A DNA stretch of 64,000 nt from Chloroflexota bacterium. GTDB lineage: Bacteria; Chloroflexota; UBA6077; JACCZL01. The translations under genes were made by a program, and so were the position numbers. The DNA lies in the NCBI GenBank assembly GCA_020845495.1, contig JADLFM010000046.1:15036-79035 (forward strand), given 5' to 3'. The notes beneath the pieces are model-generated. The model searched no databases and was not told the origin of the DNA. It worked only from the letters and a program-made list of their open reading frames with translations. The number at the start of each line of letters is the position of its first letter. Positions within the stretch are counted from its first letter, which is position 1. Positions 17,254-25,456 of this stretch are shown here, in pieces.

Positions 17254-18216
17254 CTACTTCACGAAGAGTGGCAACTCCTGGCCCAGCCCAGCCTCGCGGG
17301 CGCGCTGGTAGACGTGCGCCGCGACCACCACATCCTGCAAGCCCAGCCCCTGCGACTCGAAGATGGTGACGTCCGCGTCCGAGCGGCGGCCCTCGGCCCG
17401 GCCAATGACCACGTCGCTCAACTCCGGAAGCTGGTCCCAGTCGAGCCAGCCTCGCTCGGCCGGTATCAGCAGATCGCCGCACTCCTGGCGGGCTTGAGCG
17501 CGGGAGTCCACGACCACGAGATTCGCGCGCCGGATCAGCCGCTCGTCGAGCTCACGGCGGATCAGGGCGTTCGAGCCGGCCGCGTTGATGTGGGTGCCCG
17601 CTGCAATCAGCCCCTCAGGGAACAGCGGATCGCGGGCGGTGGTGATCGTGGTCACGATCTGGGCGCCGTCGAGGGCCGCCTCCGGCGACTCGCTGGCCAC
17701 GAGCGTCGCAGTGATCTGGCCGGCCATCTGCGCGACGAAGCGCTGCCGATGCTCGGGGTTGCGACTGTAGACCCGGACCTCTTTCAGCGGCCGAACGGCG
17801 GCAATGGCCAGCAGTTGACCCTGGGCCTGCCAGCCGGACCCGAACAGGGCCAGCGTGTCGGCCTCCTGACGGGCCAGATGCCTGGTCGCCACGCCGGAGG
17901 CCGCGCCGGTCCGCATCATCCCCAGGTAGTCGCCCTCGACGATGGCCAGCAGGCTGCCGCTCTCCGCGCTGTAGAGCAAAATCAGGAAGCGGGTACCGTC
18001 GCGGAACGAGGTGTAGCTCTTCACCCCGACGACCCCGAGGCCGAGATCGGCCCCGGCCAGCAGGTGGAGCGTGCCCTTCGGCAGTTTGACCCGCTGACGG
18101 GGAAGGTTGCGGGCCGCGCCGCGTCCGTACGCCTTCGTCGCGTCTTCCAGCCACCCCACGACGGCAGGCATGTCGATGAGCGAGCGGACGTCGGCCTCGG
18201 TGAGTACGAGCGTCAT
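17254..18216 (-). CDS. Ornithine cyclodeaminase / mu-crystallin family protein
   Basis: A 320-residue NAD(P)-binding protein. It starts MTLVLTEADVRSLIDM, has the conserved KLPKGTLHLLAGAD and VVGVKSYTSF near residues 40-70, GDYLGMMRTGAASGVATRHLA around 95-115, and a Rossmann region LALFGSGWQAQGQLLA. INAAGSNALIRRELD and the terminal VTIFESQGLGLQDVVVA are family hallmarks. Members include ornithine cyclodeaminase, alanine dehydrogenase and ketimine reductases; the sequence alone does not decide the substrate. ATG 18216 is preceded by GGAGGAG. It is divergent from the alpha/beta hydrolase at 18483, sharing a 266-base regulatory gap that contains the palindrome CAGTATACTG. Confidence 0.9.
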   Translation of the reverse strand: MTLVLTEADVRSLIDMPAVVGWLEDATKAYGRGAARNLPRQRVKLPKGTLHLLAGADLGLGVVGVKSYTSFRDGTRFLILLYSAESGSLLAIVEGDYLGMMRTGAASGVATRHLARQEADTLALFGSGWQAQGQLLAIAAVRPLKEVRVYSRNPEHRQRFVAQMAGQITATLVASESPEAALDGAQIVTTITTARDPLFPEGLIAAGTHINAAGSNALIRRELDERLIRRANLVVVDSRAQARQECGDLLIPAERGWLDWDQLPELSDVVIGRAEGRRSDADVTIFESQGLGLQDVVVAAHVYQRAREAGLGQELPLFVK

Positions 18217-18482
18217 GTCTCCTCCCGGGCGGTCAGTATACTGGCGAGGCGGGAGGAGGGAGTCGGGGGCGAAGCTTCGCGCGGGGTGAGGGGCGCGGCA
18301 GCGGCGATCGGAGCGCGCGGCGCGTAGAGGCGGGAAAGATAGCCTCTGTGCAGGCTACGATGCTTCGTACGCCAATGGCGCAAGCACGCGGGCAGCACAG
18401 CATGCACGTGCGGTAGTCTCGAAGCGGCGGTGCGGTGAGCGGGGGCGCTCGGTAGATCAGTCGGTAGACCTGGAGGTGTGCG

Positions 18483-20477
18483 ATGGGAGTCGTCAGGCTG
18501 GAGATTCGGTCGCGGCAGCCGCTGGCCGAGGGGGCGGCGTTTGGCGATGTCGGCGCGTACGAGCGGATTGACGGCATCGCGCACTTCGCCGTCGATCCGG
18601 CCAATCCCGCGAACCAGGCCATCGTCGATCTCGACAAGGCCGAGCGCGACGCCGAGGGTCGGGTCCGCTTCCTGGCCGATTTCTGCATCCTCCAGCCGTC
18701 CGACGCAGCACGTGGCAACGGCCGGCTCCTCTTCGAGGTGCTGAACCGAGGCCGTAAGAACGTCCCCCGCCATTTCAACTGCGCGCCGGCGCAGGCCATC
18801 CCGAGCGCCGAGATCGATCCGGGCGACGGCTTCTTGATGCGCCGCGGCTGGACAATGGCCTGGTGCGGCTGGCAGTGGGACGTCGTGCGGAGCGACGCGC
18901 TGCTCGGGCTAAAGGCGCCACAGGCGTTGGAGAACGGAAAACCCATCGAGGGGCGCGTCTCGGTCGAGTTCCAGCCGAACATCCCGGCCGTCGACAAGCT
19001 GCTGGCGAACCGCGTCCACACGCCGTATCCGACCGTCGACGTGGACGACCCGGCCGCGGAATTGACCGTTCGGGACTGGCCGGGCGGGGCGCGGACGACG
19101 ATCCCGCGCGAGCGCTGGCGCTTCGCCCGCGACGAGGGCGGGCAGCCGGTCGCGGACCCGGCCTACGTCTGGCTGGCTGGCGGCTTCGAGACGGGCAAGA
19201 TGTACGAGGTCGTGTACACGACCAACAACTGCCCGGTCGTCGGAACGGGCCTGCTGGCGGTTCGCGACTTCTCGGCGTACCTGCGCTTCGCGACGGCGGA
19301 GGACGGGAACCCCTGCGCCGGCCGGATCGAGCGGGCCTACGCGCACGGCGTCTCCCAGAGCGGGCGCTTCCTGCGCCACTTCCTCTCGTTCGGGCTGAAC
19401 GTCGACGAGGCCGGGCGGCAAGTCTATGACGGCCTGATCCCCCAGGTCGCGGGCGGGCGGCGCGGCCAGTTCAACCATCGCTTCGCGCAGCCGTCCGACC
19501 AGATGATGCCGAGCTTCGGCCACCTGATGCCGTTCGCCGACGACCCCCAGACCGACCCTGTGACCGGCGAGTCCGGCGGCCTGCTCGACCGTCAGCGTGC
19601 GGTCGGCGGGGTGCCGAAGGTGCTCACGATCAACACCTCGGCCGAGTACTACCGAGGCGATGCCTCGCTGATTCATACCGACGTCGCCGGCACCCATGAC
19701 GTTGTGCCGCCGGCCGAGGTCCGCGACTACCTGTTCGCCAGCACCCAGCACGGCCCCGGCACCCTGCCGCTCCAGTACGTCAACCCGACCGAGGGCTCGA
19801 AGGGCGTTCACGGCTTCAACGCCGTCGACTACGTACCGCTGATGCGGGCGGCGCTGGTGAACCTGGATCGTTGGGTGTCGGACGGCATCGAGCCGCCGCC
19901 GAACGCGATCCCGCGTATCGCCGATGGCACCGCTGTCACACCCGCTCAGGCACTCGCGCACTTCAAGAGCATTCCCGGCACGACCGTTCCCGACCCCGAA
20001 CGGCTGCTGATGGTCTGGCGCACGGACCTCGGCCCAGAAGTATCACGCGGTATCGGCCGGCCGCCAGCCCAGCTCGGCGAGCGGTACCGAAACCTCGTCT
20101 CGGCGGTGGACGAGGACGGCAACGAGGTAGCTGGCATCCGGATGCCAGACGTGTCCGTGCCGGTTGCGACCTATAGCGGCTGGAATCCGCGTGCGCCCGA
20201 GACCGGCGGCACGGGGCAGATCGTCTCGATGCAGGGCTCCACGCTGCCGTTCCCGGCCACCCGGGCGGAGCGCGAGCGGACCGGCGATCCGCGCCGCTCG
20301 ATCGAGGAGCGCTACCGGGACCGCGCCGACTATCTCGCTCGGGTTCGCGCCGCGGCCAAGGGACTGGTGGAGCAGCGCTACCTGCTGGCAGAGGACGTCG
20401 ATCTGGCGGTGCGGCTCGCCGCCGAGCGCTACGATGCCTTCGCGGCCGTCCCCGCCGAACCGGCGCTCCCGGCCTGA
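18483..20477 (+). CDS. Large alpha/beta hydrolase domain protein (Abhydrolase_10-like)
   Basis: A 664-residue protein resembling the large alpha/beta hydrolase-domain family of unknown substrate. The N-terminus MGVVRLEIRSRQPLAEGAAF leads to AYERIDGIAHFAVDP and LLFEVLNRGRKNV. The probable nucleophile elbow is AHGVSQSGRFLRHFL near residue 300, with Ser in place of the usual GxSxG Gly context. A conserved FNHRFAQPSDQ and HDVVPPAEVRDYLFAS follow, the latter possibly supplying a catalytic His or acid. ATG 18483 is preceded by GGAGGTG. No signal peptide. A stem-loop 20 bases past the stop probably ends the transcript. Confidence 0.85.
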   Translation: MGVVRLEIRSRQPLAEGAAFGDVGAYERIDGIAHFAVDPANPANQAIVDLDKAERDAEGRVRFLADFCILQPSDAARGNGRLLFEVLNRGRKNVPRHFNCAPAQAIPSAEIDPGDGFLMRRGWTMAWCGWQWDVVRSDALLGLKAPQALENGKPIEGRVSVEFQPNIPAVDKLLANRVHTPYPTVDVDDPAAELTVRDWPGGARTTIPRERWRFARDEGGQPVADPAYVWLAGGFETGKMYEVVYTTNNCPVVGTGLLAVRDFSAYLRFATAEDGNPCAGRIERAYAHGVSQSGRFLRHFLSFGLNVDEAGRQVYDGLIPQVAGGRRGQFNHRFAQPSDQMMPSFGHLMPFADDPQTDPVTGESGGLLDRQRAVGGVPKVLTINTSAEYYRGDASLIHTDVAGTHDVVPPAEVRDYLFASTQHGPGTLPLQYVNPTEGSKGVHGFNAVDYVPLMRAALVNLDRWVSDGIEPPPNAIPRIADGTAVTPAQALAHFKSIPGTTVPDPERLLMVWRTDLGPEVSRGIGRPPAQLGERYRNLVSAVDEDGNEVAGIRMPDVSVPVATYSGWNPRAPETGGTGQIVSMQGSTLPFPATRAERERTGDPRRSIEERYRDRADYLARVRAAAKGLVEQRYLLAEDVDLAVRLAAERYDAFAAVPAEPALPA

Positions 20478-20993
20478 GGAGAGGCTCGCACGCAAGCGGG
20501 AGGGGGCGGTGGCGTGCAGGCGTGCCCCCTCCCGACCCGTCCGCGCGCAGACCGGCTATACTGTGGGCTGACGAGCGTCGGCCCACGGCCTCGATCCTCG
20601 TCCGTTCCGCGCGGCGCAGCAGCAGCGCGGCCACTCTTCGCAGGGAGCACACGGGCGGCCAATGGGCGGCACACGGCACTAGTACGAGCACGAGCCGAGC
20701 GACGCGCGAGCCTCCAGCCGGAGCCCGTCGTCACGTCTCTCGACCACGTGCGACGTACGGGAGCCGGAGAGGGCCGCGTTCGTGAGTGCCGTGTAACCGT
20801 GTTCTGACAGCCAGCCCCCTGAAGCCCTGCCCCGCGGACCAAAGCGCCCTCGTCGGGCGACGGCCGCGCCCCAGCTCCCGTCGCGCACGACCCTCGCCAC
20901 GGGCTCATGTGCCCAGCGGCGTTGGCACCTCGTCCTGAGACGGACGGTCCGGGCTTCTCACCCTCACACCGAGGGAAGGAAAGACGGGACCAG
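20478..20993. other. 516-base non-coding leader before the ABC-F gene
   Basis: It contains the terminator-like hairpin at 20497-20534 and a TATACT -10-like hexamer at 20557-20562 with no convincing -35. Open frames here lack family resemblance. ABC-F genes often have long attenuating leaders, but no leader peptide or anti-terminator pair could be assigned by eye. Confidence 0.5.
20497..20534 (+). terminator. Stem-loop after the alpha/beta hydrolase gene
   Basis: Perfect 11-base arms CGGGAGGGGGC / GCCCCCTCCCG (20497-20507, 20524-20534) with a 16-base loop lie 20 bases past the stop. There is no T-tract. Confidence 0.6.
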
Positions 20994-22745
20994 ATGCCTT
21001 TGCTGTCTGCCGAAACTATCACCAGAGCGTTCGGACCAGTCACCGTACTGGACGCGGTCAGCCTGCACGTCGAGGTCGGCGCACGGATCGGGCTGGTTGG
21101 GGCGAACGGCTCGGGGAAGACGACACTCCTCCGTATCCTGGCCGGCGAGGATAGACAGGACGACGGACGCGTCCGCCGTGAGGCAGACGTCGACGTCGGC
21201 TATCTGCCCCAGGAGCAGCCCGAAGCAGCCGATCTCACCCTCGACGAGTTGATCCGCGACGCTGTCGGGGGGCTGCGGACACTCGAACGGTGGCTGCGCG
21301 AGCTCGAGGCGCTCCTCGGCGAGGCCAGTGGCGCGACGCTCGAGGCTGTCCTGGCCGAGTATGGCGACGTCGCGGAGCGCTTCGAGCGCCGCGGCGGCTA
21401 CGACCTTGAACACCGTATCGACAGCGTGCTCGACGGGCTTGGCATCGGACACCTGCCGCGCACTCGGCGGGTCGGGACGCTCTCCGGCGGTGAGCATGCT
21501 CGCGTCATGCTGGCGGGGCTGCTGCTTCGCTCGCCGGATCTCTTGCTGCTCGACGAGCCGACCAATCACCTCGACTTCGCCAGCGCCGCCTGGCTCGAGA
21601 CGTTTCTGACGAGCTACCGAGGCGCGTTCGTCGCCGTCTCGCACGATCGCCATTTCCTGAATCGGGCCGTCACGACGATCCTCGAGATCGACGAGGATAC
21701 GCATCAGTTGGTCGAATACGTCGGCGACTACGACGCCTACCGCACAGCCAGGGCGCGCGAGCAGGCCCGCCGCGAAGAGGCGTACGCGCGACAGCAGGAG
21801 GAGATCAAGGAACTGCGCCGGGCGATCAAGGTGAGCGGCCGGCAGGTCTCGCACAACCGCCCGTCGACCGACAACGACAAGTTCGCCAGCCACTTCTTCC
21901 GGGAGCGCGTCGAACAGGCCGTCTCGCGCAACGTCCGGAACGCCGAGGAACGGCTGCGCCGCATCGAGTCGGACCCGCTCGCGAGGCCGGTGCGGGCGCT
22001 CCGGATCAATCCGGACCTCGATCCAGCCGAGCTGCGGAGCGAGCAGGCAGTCGTGGTAGACGGCGTGTCGAAGCGGTTCGACAGCCGCACCGTCCTCGAC
22101 GCCGTCTCGCTCTCGCTCGGGAGCCGCGCGAGAATCGTCGTGGTCGGCGAGAACGGGGCCGGCAAGAGTACCTTGCTCGACACGATCGCCGGCCGCACTC
22201 GCCCCGATACTGGCTCGGTGCGGCTGGCCGGCGGCGTCCGTCTGGGCTATCTCGATCGAGACGCTCGCACCCTGGATCGTCGCCGTACGCTGGTCGAGAG
22301 CTACCTGGACGGGCTGGATGGATCGCACGAGGAGTTGGTGAGCGGCCTGTTTCACTACGGATTCTTCCGGGCCGACGACCTGACGAAGGAGGTGGGCCAG
22401 CTCAGCCTCGGGCAGCGCCGCAAGCTTCAGTTGGCACAACTCATGGCCGAGCACGCCAACGTCCTGCTGCTCGACGAGCCGACCACCCATCTGAGCCTGG
22501 ATCTGCTCGACGCCTTCGAACGGGCGCTGGCTGACTTTCCGGGGGCGGTCCTGGCCGTCTCGCACGACCGCTGGTTCGTGGAGCGCTTCAACGGAGAGAT
22601 CTGGGAGCTACGCGACGGCCGTCTGACACACCACGACGGTCCGCCAGCGGCGGTGATGGAGGTGCTGGTACCCCGCCCGGTCAGCCGCGCCGCAGCGTCA
22701 GATGCAGGCTGCCGTAGGGCGGGCGTGGGTCGGTGTAGACCTTGA
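20994..22745 (+). CDS. ABC-F family ATPase (ribosome-associated, possible antibiotic-resistance type)
   Basis: A 583-residue protein with two ABC ATPase domains and no membrane segment. Domain 1 has Walker A GANGSGKT, signature LSGGE and Walker B LLLLDEPTNHLDF. Domain 2 has GENGAGKS, LSLGQ and VLLLDEPTTHLSL. The second signature (LSLGQ) and the THL in place of NHL are slightly unusual. Between them lies the charged linker (AREQARREEAYARQQEE) that in ABC-F proteins reaches the ribosomal P-site tRNA and peptidyl-transferase centre. ABC-F proteins rescue or remodel ribosomes, and some protect against macrolides, lincosamides or pleuromutilins; which type this is cannot be told. ATG 20994 was chosen (MPLLSAETITRAFG). 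The 3' end overlaps the convergent urate oxidase gene by 65 bases. Confidence 0.92.
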   Translation: MPLLSAETITRAFGPVTVLDAVSLHVEVGARIGLVGANGSGKTTLLRILAGEDRQDDGRVRREADVDVGYLPQEQPEAADLTLDELIRDAVGGLRTLERWLRELEALLGEASGATLEAVLAEYGDVAERFERRGGYDLEHRIDSVLDGLGIGHLPRTRRVGTLSGGEHARVMLAGLLLRSPDLLLLDEPTNHLDFASAAWLETFLTSYRGAFVAVSHDRHFLNRAVTTILEIDEDTHQLVEYVGDYDAYRTARAREQARREEAYARQQEEIKELRRAIKVSGRQVSHNRPSTDNDKFASHFFRERVEQAVSRNVRNAEERLRRIESDPLARPVRALRINPDLDPAELRSEQAVVVDGVSKRFDSRTVLDAVSLSLGSRARIVVVGENGAGKSTLLDTIAGRTRPDTGSVRLAGGVRLGYLDRDARTLDRRRTLVESYLDGLDGSHEELVSGLFHYGFFRADDLTKEVGQLSLGQRRKLQLAQLMAEHANVLLLDEPTTHLSLDLLDAFERALADFPGAVLAVSHDRWFVERFNGEIWELRDGRLTHHDGPPAAVMEVLVPRPVSRAAASDAGCRRAGVGRCRP

Positions 22746-23652
22746 CGTGCTCGTCCGTCTCCGACGTGGCCGCCGTGTCCCAGAGCCGGTTCTGTCCCTC
22801 GAACGACACCTCGGCAAGCTGCGGGAAGCGCGCCAGGATGCGCTGCCCCATCTCGTGCATCAGGTGTTGGATCGACATGCTGACGAACTGGTGGAATACC
22901 GTCGCCGTCAGGTCACGGATCTGCTCGGCGGCCACGTAGCGGCGACAATCGGGCGAGACAGCGTCGGATGGATTGGCATAACGCCAGCCGACGTCGAGGT
23001 AGATGTAGAGCGGGCGGTCCCGCACCGCTGGCAGCGTGGTGTACTGGTCGCGCACGAAATCGGCGAAGGCGCTACCGGTCACCTTGATCAACTGAAGGCC
23101 GTCCTGCCCGCAGCGGTGCCCCACGATCCGAGCATCGTCGCCGTCCCGCTCGACTTCCAGCATGGCAACGGCATGGTCGCCGCGGGCATGGCTGAACAGG
23201 GCGCGGCTCGGCTCGAACCGGCCCCTGTCGGCCTCGGCCGGCACCGCGACGGGCTGATAGGGCAATTCGCGGCCCGACAGCCGAAGGTGCCCCATCTGCT
23301 CCCAGGTCTGGAAGAATCGTCGCCCGAGAAAGCGCAGGAAACCCTCGAGCGTCGCGCCGTCATACTCGAGGGCCATCCGCTGGATGAAGTTCTTCATCGT
23401 GTCGGTGGCGACGACGAGCCGATTGTCGCCGACGGTGTAGGCCGGGGCGAAGTTGTCGTCGTAGATCTCGACATCGATGGCGTAGGCGAACAGGACGTTC
23501 GGCCGGCCAACGAACGCCGACTCGGGGATCGGCGTCAGTCCTTCGAGCGGACGGGCGTAGGTGCGGTAGACGCTGACGTCGGCCTTGCCGTAGCGGATCA
23601 TCTCGATGACACCCGGACGAGTGCCGTCCGGCTGCTGGTCGGTCGTGCTCAC
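22681..23652 (-). CDS. Urate oxidase (factor-independent urate hydroxylase, uricase)
   Basis: A 323-residue uricase of the Bacillus type, oxidising urate to 5-hydroxyisourate with O2 and no cofactor. IRYGKADVSVYRTYARP carries the catalytic Lys, VATDTMKNFIQRMA the catalytic Thr with the conserved DTMKN, and GLQLIKVTGSAFADFVRD, YTTLPAVRDRPLYIYLD, RYVAAEQIRD and FPQLAEVSFEGQN follow in family order. Only one T-fold pair is present, with no OHCU decarboxylase fusion. GTG 23652 overlaps the stop of the upstream 68-residue ORF as GTGA, indicating coupling. The gene converges on the ABC-F gene, with 65 bases of overlap. No hydroxyisourate hydrolase or allantoinase lies beside it, although a dihydropyrimidinase and a Mo hydroxylase subunit are encoded elsewhere in the window. 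Confidence 0.95.
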   Translation of the reverse strand: MSTTDQQPDGTRPGVIEMIRYGKADVSVYRTYARPLEGLTPIPESAFVGRPNVLFAYAIDVEIYDDNFAPAYTVGDNRLVVATDTMKNFIQRMALEYDGATLEGFLRFLGRRFFQTWEQMGHLRLSGRELPYQPVAVPAEADRGRFEPSRALFSHARGDHAVAMLEVERDGDDARIVGHRCGQDGLQLIKVTGSAFADFVRDQYTTLPAVRDRPLYIYLDVGWRYANPSDAVSPDCRRYVAAEQIRDLTATVFHQFVSMSIQHLMHEMGQRILARFPQLAEVSFEGQNRLWDTAATSETDEHVKVYTDPRPPYGSLHLTLRRG

Positions 23653-23855
23653 TGGCTGCACCTGCCTGGAGTCAATGTCGCACCCGTGACGTCTCGTGCG
23701 CACGAGGGGCCGCCCGCTCTGAGGGCGGCGCCGCGGCCGGGCGCGAAGAGCGCCAGCATGGCCGCCACGCCGTCCGCATCGTACACCGACACGGCCCGAC
23801 GGGTGCCCCAGATCTGCCCGCTGACGCAGACCTCGCAGCCCGCCAGGAGTCTCAC
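23649..23855 (-). CDS. Small uncharacterised CxxC protein coupled between phosphotransferase and urate oxidase
   Basis: A 68-residue ORF that I do not recognise. Its GTG start (23855-23853) overlaps the TGA stop of the phosphotransferase, and its own TGA overlaps the GTG of the urate oxidase, so three genes are chained by 4-base GTGA overlaps. Codon third positions are strongly G/C, as in real genes here. It has four Cys residues (7, 10, 52, 66), the first two as CEVC, and a central stretch AVSVYDADGVAAMLALFAPG. A metal- or redox-binding role is only a guess. It could instead be a spacer read through by chance, but the double overlap argues for translation. Confidence 0.55.
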   Translation of the reverse strand: MRLLAGCEVCVSGQIWGTRRAVSVYDADGVAAMLALFAPGRGAALRAGGPSCARDVTGATLTPGRCSQ

Positions 23856-24919
23856 CGAGCCGTTTCCAGGTAGTGCTGGGCAAGCGTCAGGTAGCGGCGG
23901 GCGCTAGCGACGATCTCGTCACGTCGCCGCCCGGTGACGCCCGTCTGTTGGAGGCGCAGGCTCAGCACCTTGCCGCGCACGTACGCTCGATAGGAGGCGT
24001 AGAACGGCAGCAATGCCAGAAGCTCATCGTCGCCGCTTTCGCGGACGTACATGTCGACGAAGGCCGTCGCGAGGTCGTGGCGGTCCGCTTGGTCCAGGTC
24101 CATCGAGAGAAACGCCACGTCGGCCGTCACGTCCGCGCAGCGAAAGCGGGGTGTGAACTCCAGGCAGTCGAACAGCCACAGATTGTCGCCGTCGACGCAG
24201 ACGCTGGCAGCGTGCAAATCGCCGTGGCCATCGCGAATGCGTCCGCGCTCGACGCGCCGGACGAGCAGGTCATGCTGCTCGTCAAGGAAGCGTTCGACGG
24301 CAGCTCGCATCGCCTGCTGCGCTACCGGATCCACGGTGGTGCCAATGAATGGAGCGATCTGGGCGAAGTTCTCCTCCCAGTTCGCGCGCACCGTGGCCGG
24401 GCGGCCGTACTCGTCCACGCCCGGGCCGGTCGCGGCGGTGGCATGGAAGGGGGCGAGGCGCTGCGCGATGCGGTGCATCAGCCCAACATCAGCCTTACCG
24501 GTGGCGAGCAGATGCGGGAGCATGCCGGAGGCGGGGAGCCGGCGCATCCAGACCGCCGGCTCGACCGCCTGGCCCGCGCCGCCGATCGTGTAGGCGCCGT
24601 CTGACGACATGATGATCCAGGGGACGCCGAGGTACACGTCTGGGCAGAGCCGGCGGTTGAGCCGGACCTCATCGGCGCAGTTCGCCGCCCGCCGTTCCAG
24701 GCTCGTAAAGTCGACGAAACCGAGGTTGACGGGCTTCTTGACCTTGTACGCGTACGGGCCGGCCAGCACCACCCACGACACGTGCGTCTCGTGCAGGCGT
24801 ATCGCGTCGGCCGGGTGAGAGTAGGTCGACGGCACGAGCAGGGCCTGGATCACCGGCGGCAGGCGGTCCGTGGCAGCCTCGCCGGCCGCGGATCGTCGCG
24901 CGTCAGCAGCCTGGGGCAT
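23852..24919 (-). CDS. Aminoglycoside-phosphotransferase-like (COG2187-type) kinase, no ATPase domain
   Basis: A 355-residue protein with the protein-kinase-like fold of phosphotransferases. HETHVSWVVLAGPYAYKVKKPV supplies the ATP-binding Lys, the catalytic loop is RDGHGDLHAASV near residue 230, and WLFDCLEFTPRFR follows with the metal-binding Asp. It resembles the N-terminal half of COG2187 proteins, which are usually fused to a C-terminal P-loop domain; here that half is absent. The phosphorylated substrate is unknown, and despite the family name antibiotic modification is not implied. ATG 24919 is preceded by AGGAGGTG. It is first in a coupled cluster with the 68-residue protein and urate oxidase. 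Confidence 0.85.
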   Translation of the reverse strand: MPQAADARRSAAGEAATDRLPPVIQALLVPSTYSHPADAIRLHETHVSWVVLAGPYAYKVKKPVNLGFVDFTSLERRAANCADEVRLNRRLCPDVYLGVPWIIMSSDGAYTIGGAGQAVEPAVWMRRLPASGMLPHLLATGKADVGLMHRIAQRLAPFHATAATGPGVDEYGRPATVRANWEENFAQIAPFIGTTVDPVAQQAMRAAVERFLDEQHDLLVRRVERGRIRDGHGDLHAASVCVDGDNLWLFDCLEFTPRFRCADVTADVAFLSMDLDQADRHDLATAFVDMYVRESGDDELLALLPFYASYRAYVRGKVLSLRLQQTGVTGRRRDEIVASARRYLTLAQHYLETAR

Positions 24920-25456
24920 CAAACACCTCCTGGTAGGTCGAGTCCATTGCACCGAACGGGCCACGGCAGTCCACAACCGCCATTCGGCTGCCCTCCCGTC
25001 GTCCGCTGCTCGTCACGGCCGTGGTCCGCGGCTGCTCGTCACGGCAGCGACCTGGAGCTTCCGACTGCCTGGGTACTGGTTGCACCTCACGGCGGCTCGC
25101 GTCATGAGCACAGACAGTTGTCGACTGGTAGTGACACCCTGACCCTGAGGCTGACCGGCAGGGGCGGCAGGCAGAATTTTCGGTCTGCCAGCCACCAGCC
25201 TCGAGGTGGCCGAGGTAGCCGACACGCGGACGGTCGCTGGTCGTACTATAGGCAGGCTCGCCGCTGCCTCCGATGGCAACCGTACCGTATCGGGCCAGGG
25301 TGCACCGCCCTCGCGACTCGTGGGTAGCATCGGCCAGTAGTGAGACCGTGCAGCCACGATCCATCGGGAGCGCATGGGGCGACAGCAAGTAGTGCAGGAC
25401 GACTAGCGCGGGTCGGCGGCGTACACGAGCTACCGTGCGCCGAGGAGTCTACATAG
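24920..25456. other. 537-base divergent intergenic region
   Basis: It separates the phosphotransferase (leftward) from the subtilase (rightward). It contains a 15-base direct repeat GCTGCTCGTCACGGC at 25005-25019 and 25031-25045. Promoters for both genes must lie here, but no clear -35/-10 pair was seen. No gene supported. Confidence 0.55.

Noticed and set aside
18231..18243. CAGTATACTG palindrome before the cyclodeaminase gene as a promoter
   Set aside because: Could act as a -10 on the minus strand, but no -35 match was seen; kept only as a note in that gene's entry.
20557..20562. TATACT as promoter for the ABC-F gene
   Set aside because: No acceptable -35 at 16-18 bases upstream, so not listed as a promoter.
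20964..22565. Long minus-strand frame over the ABC-F gene (533 codons)
   Set aside because: High-GC shadow of the ABC-F gene: no family motifs, while the plus frame carries complete Walker and signature motifs.
25005..25045. 15-base direct repeat in the phosphotransferase/subtilase gap as an operator pair
   Set aside because: Only two copies with a 26-base period and no promoter context; could be chance.
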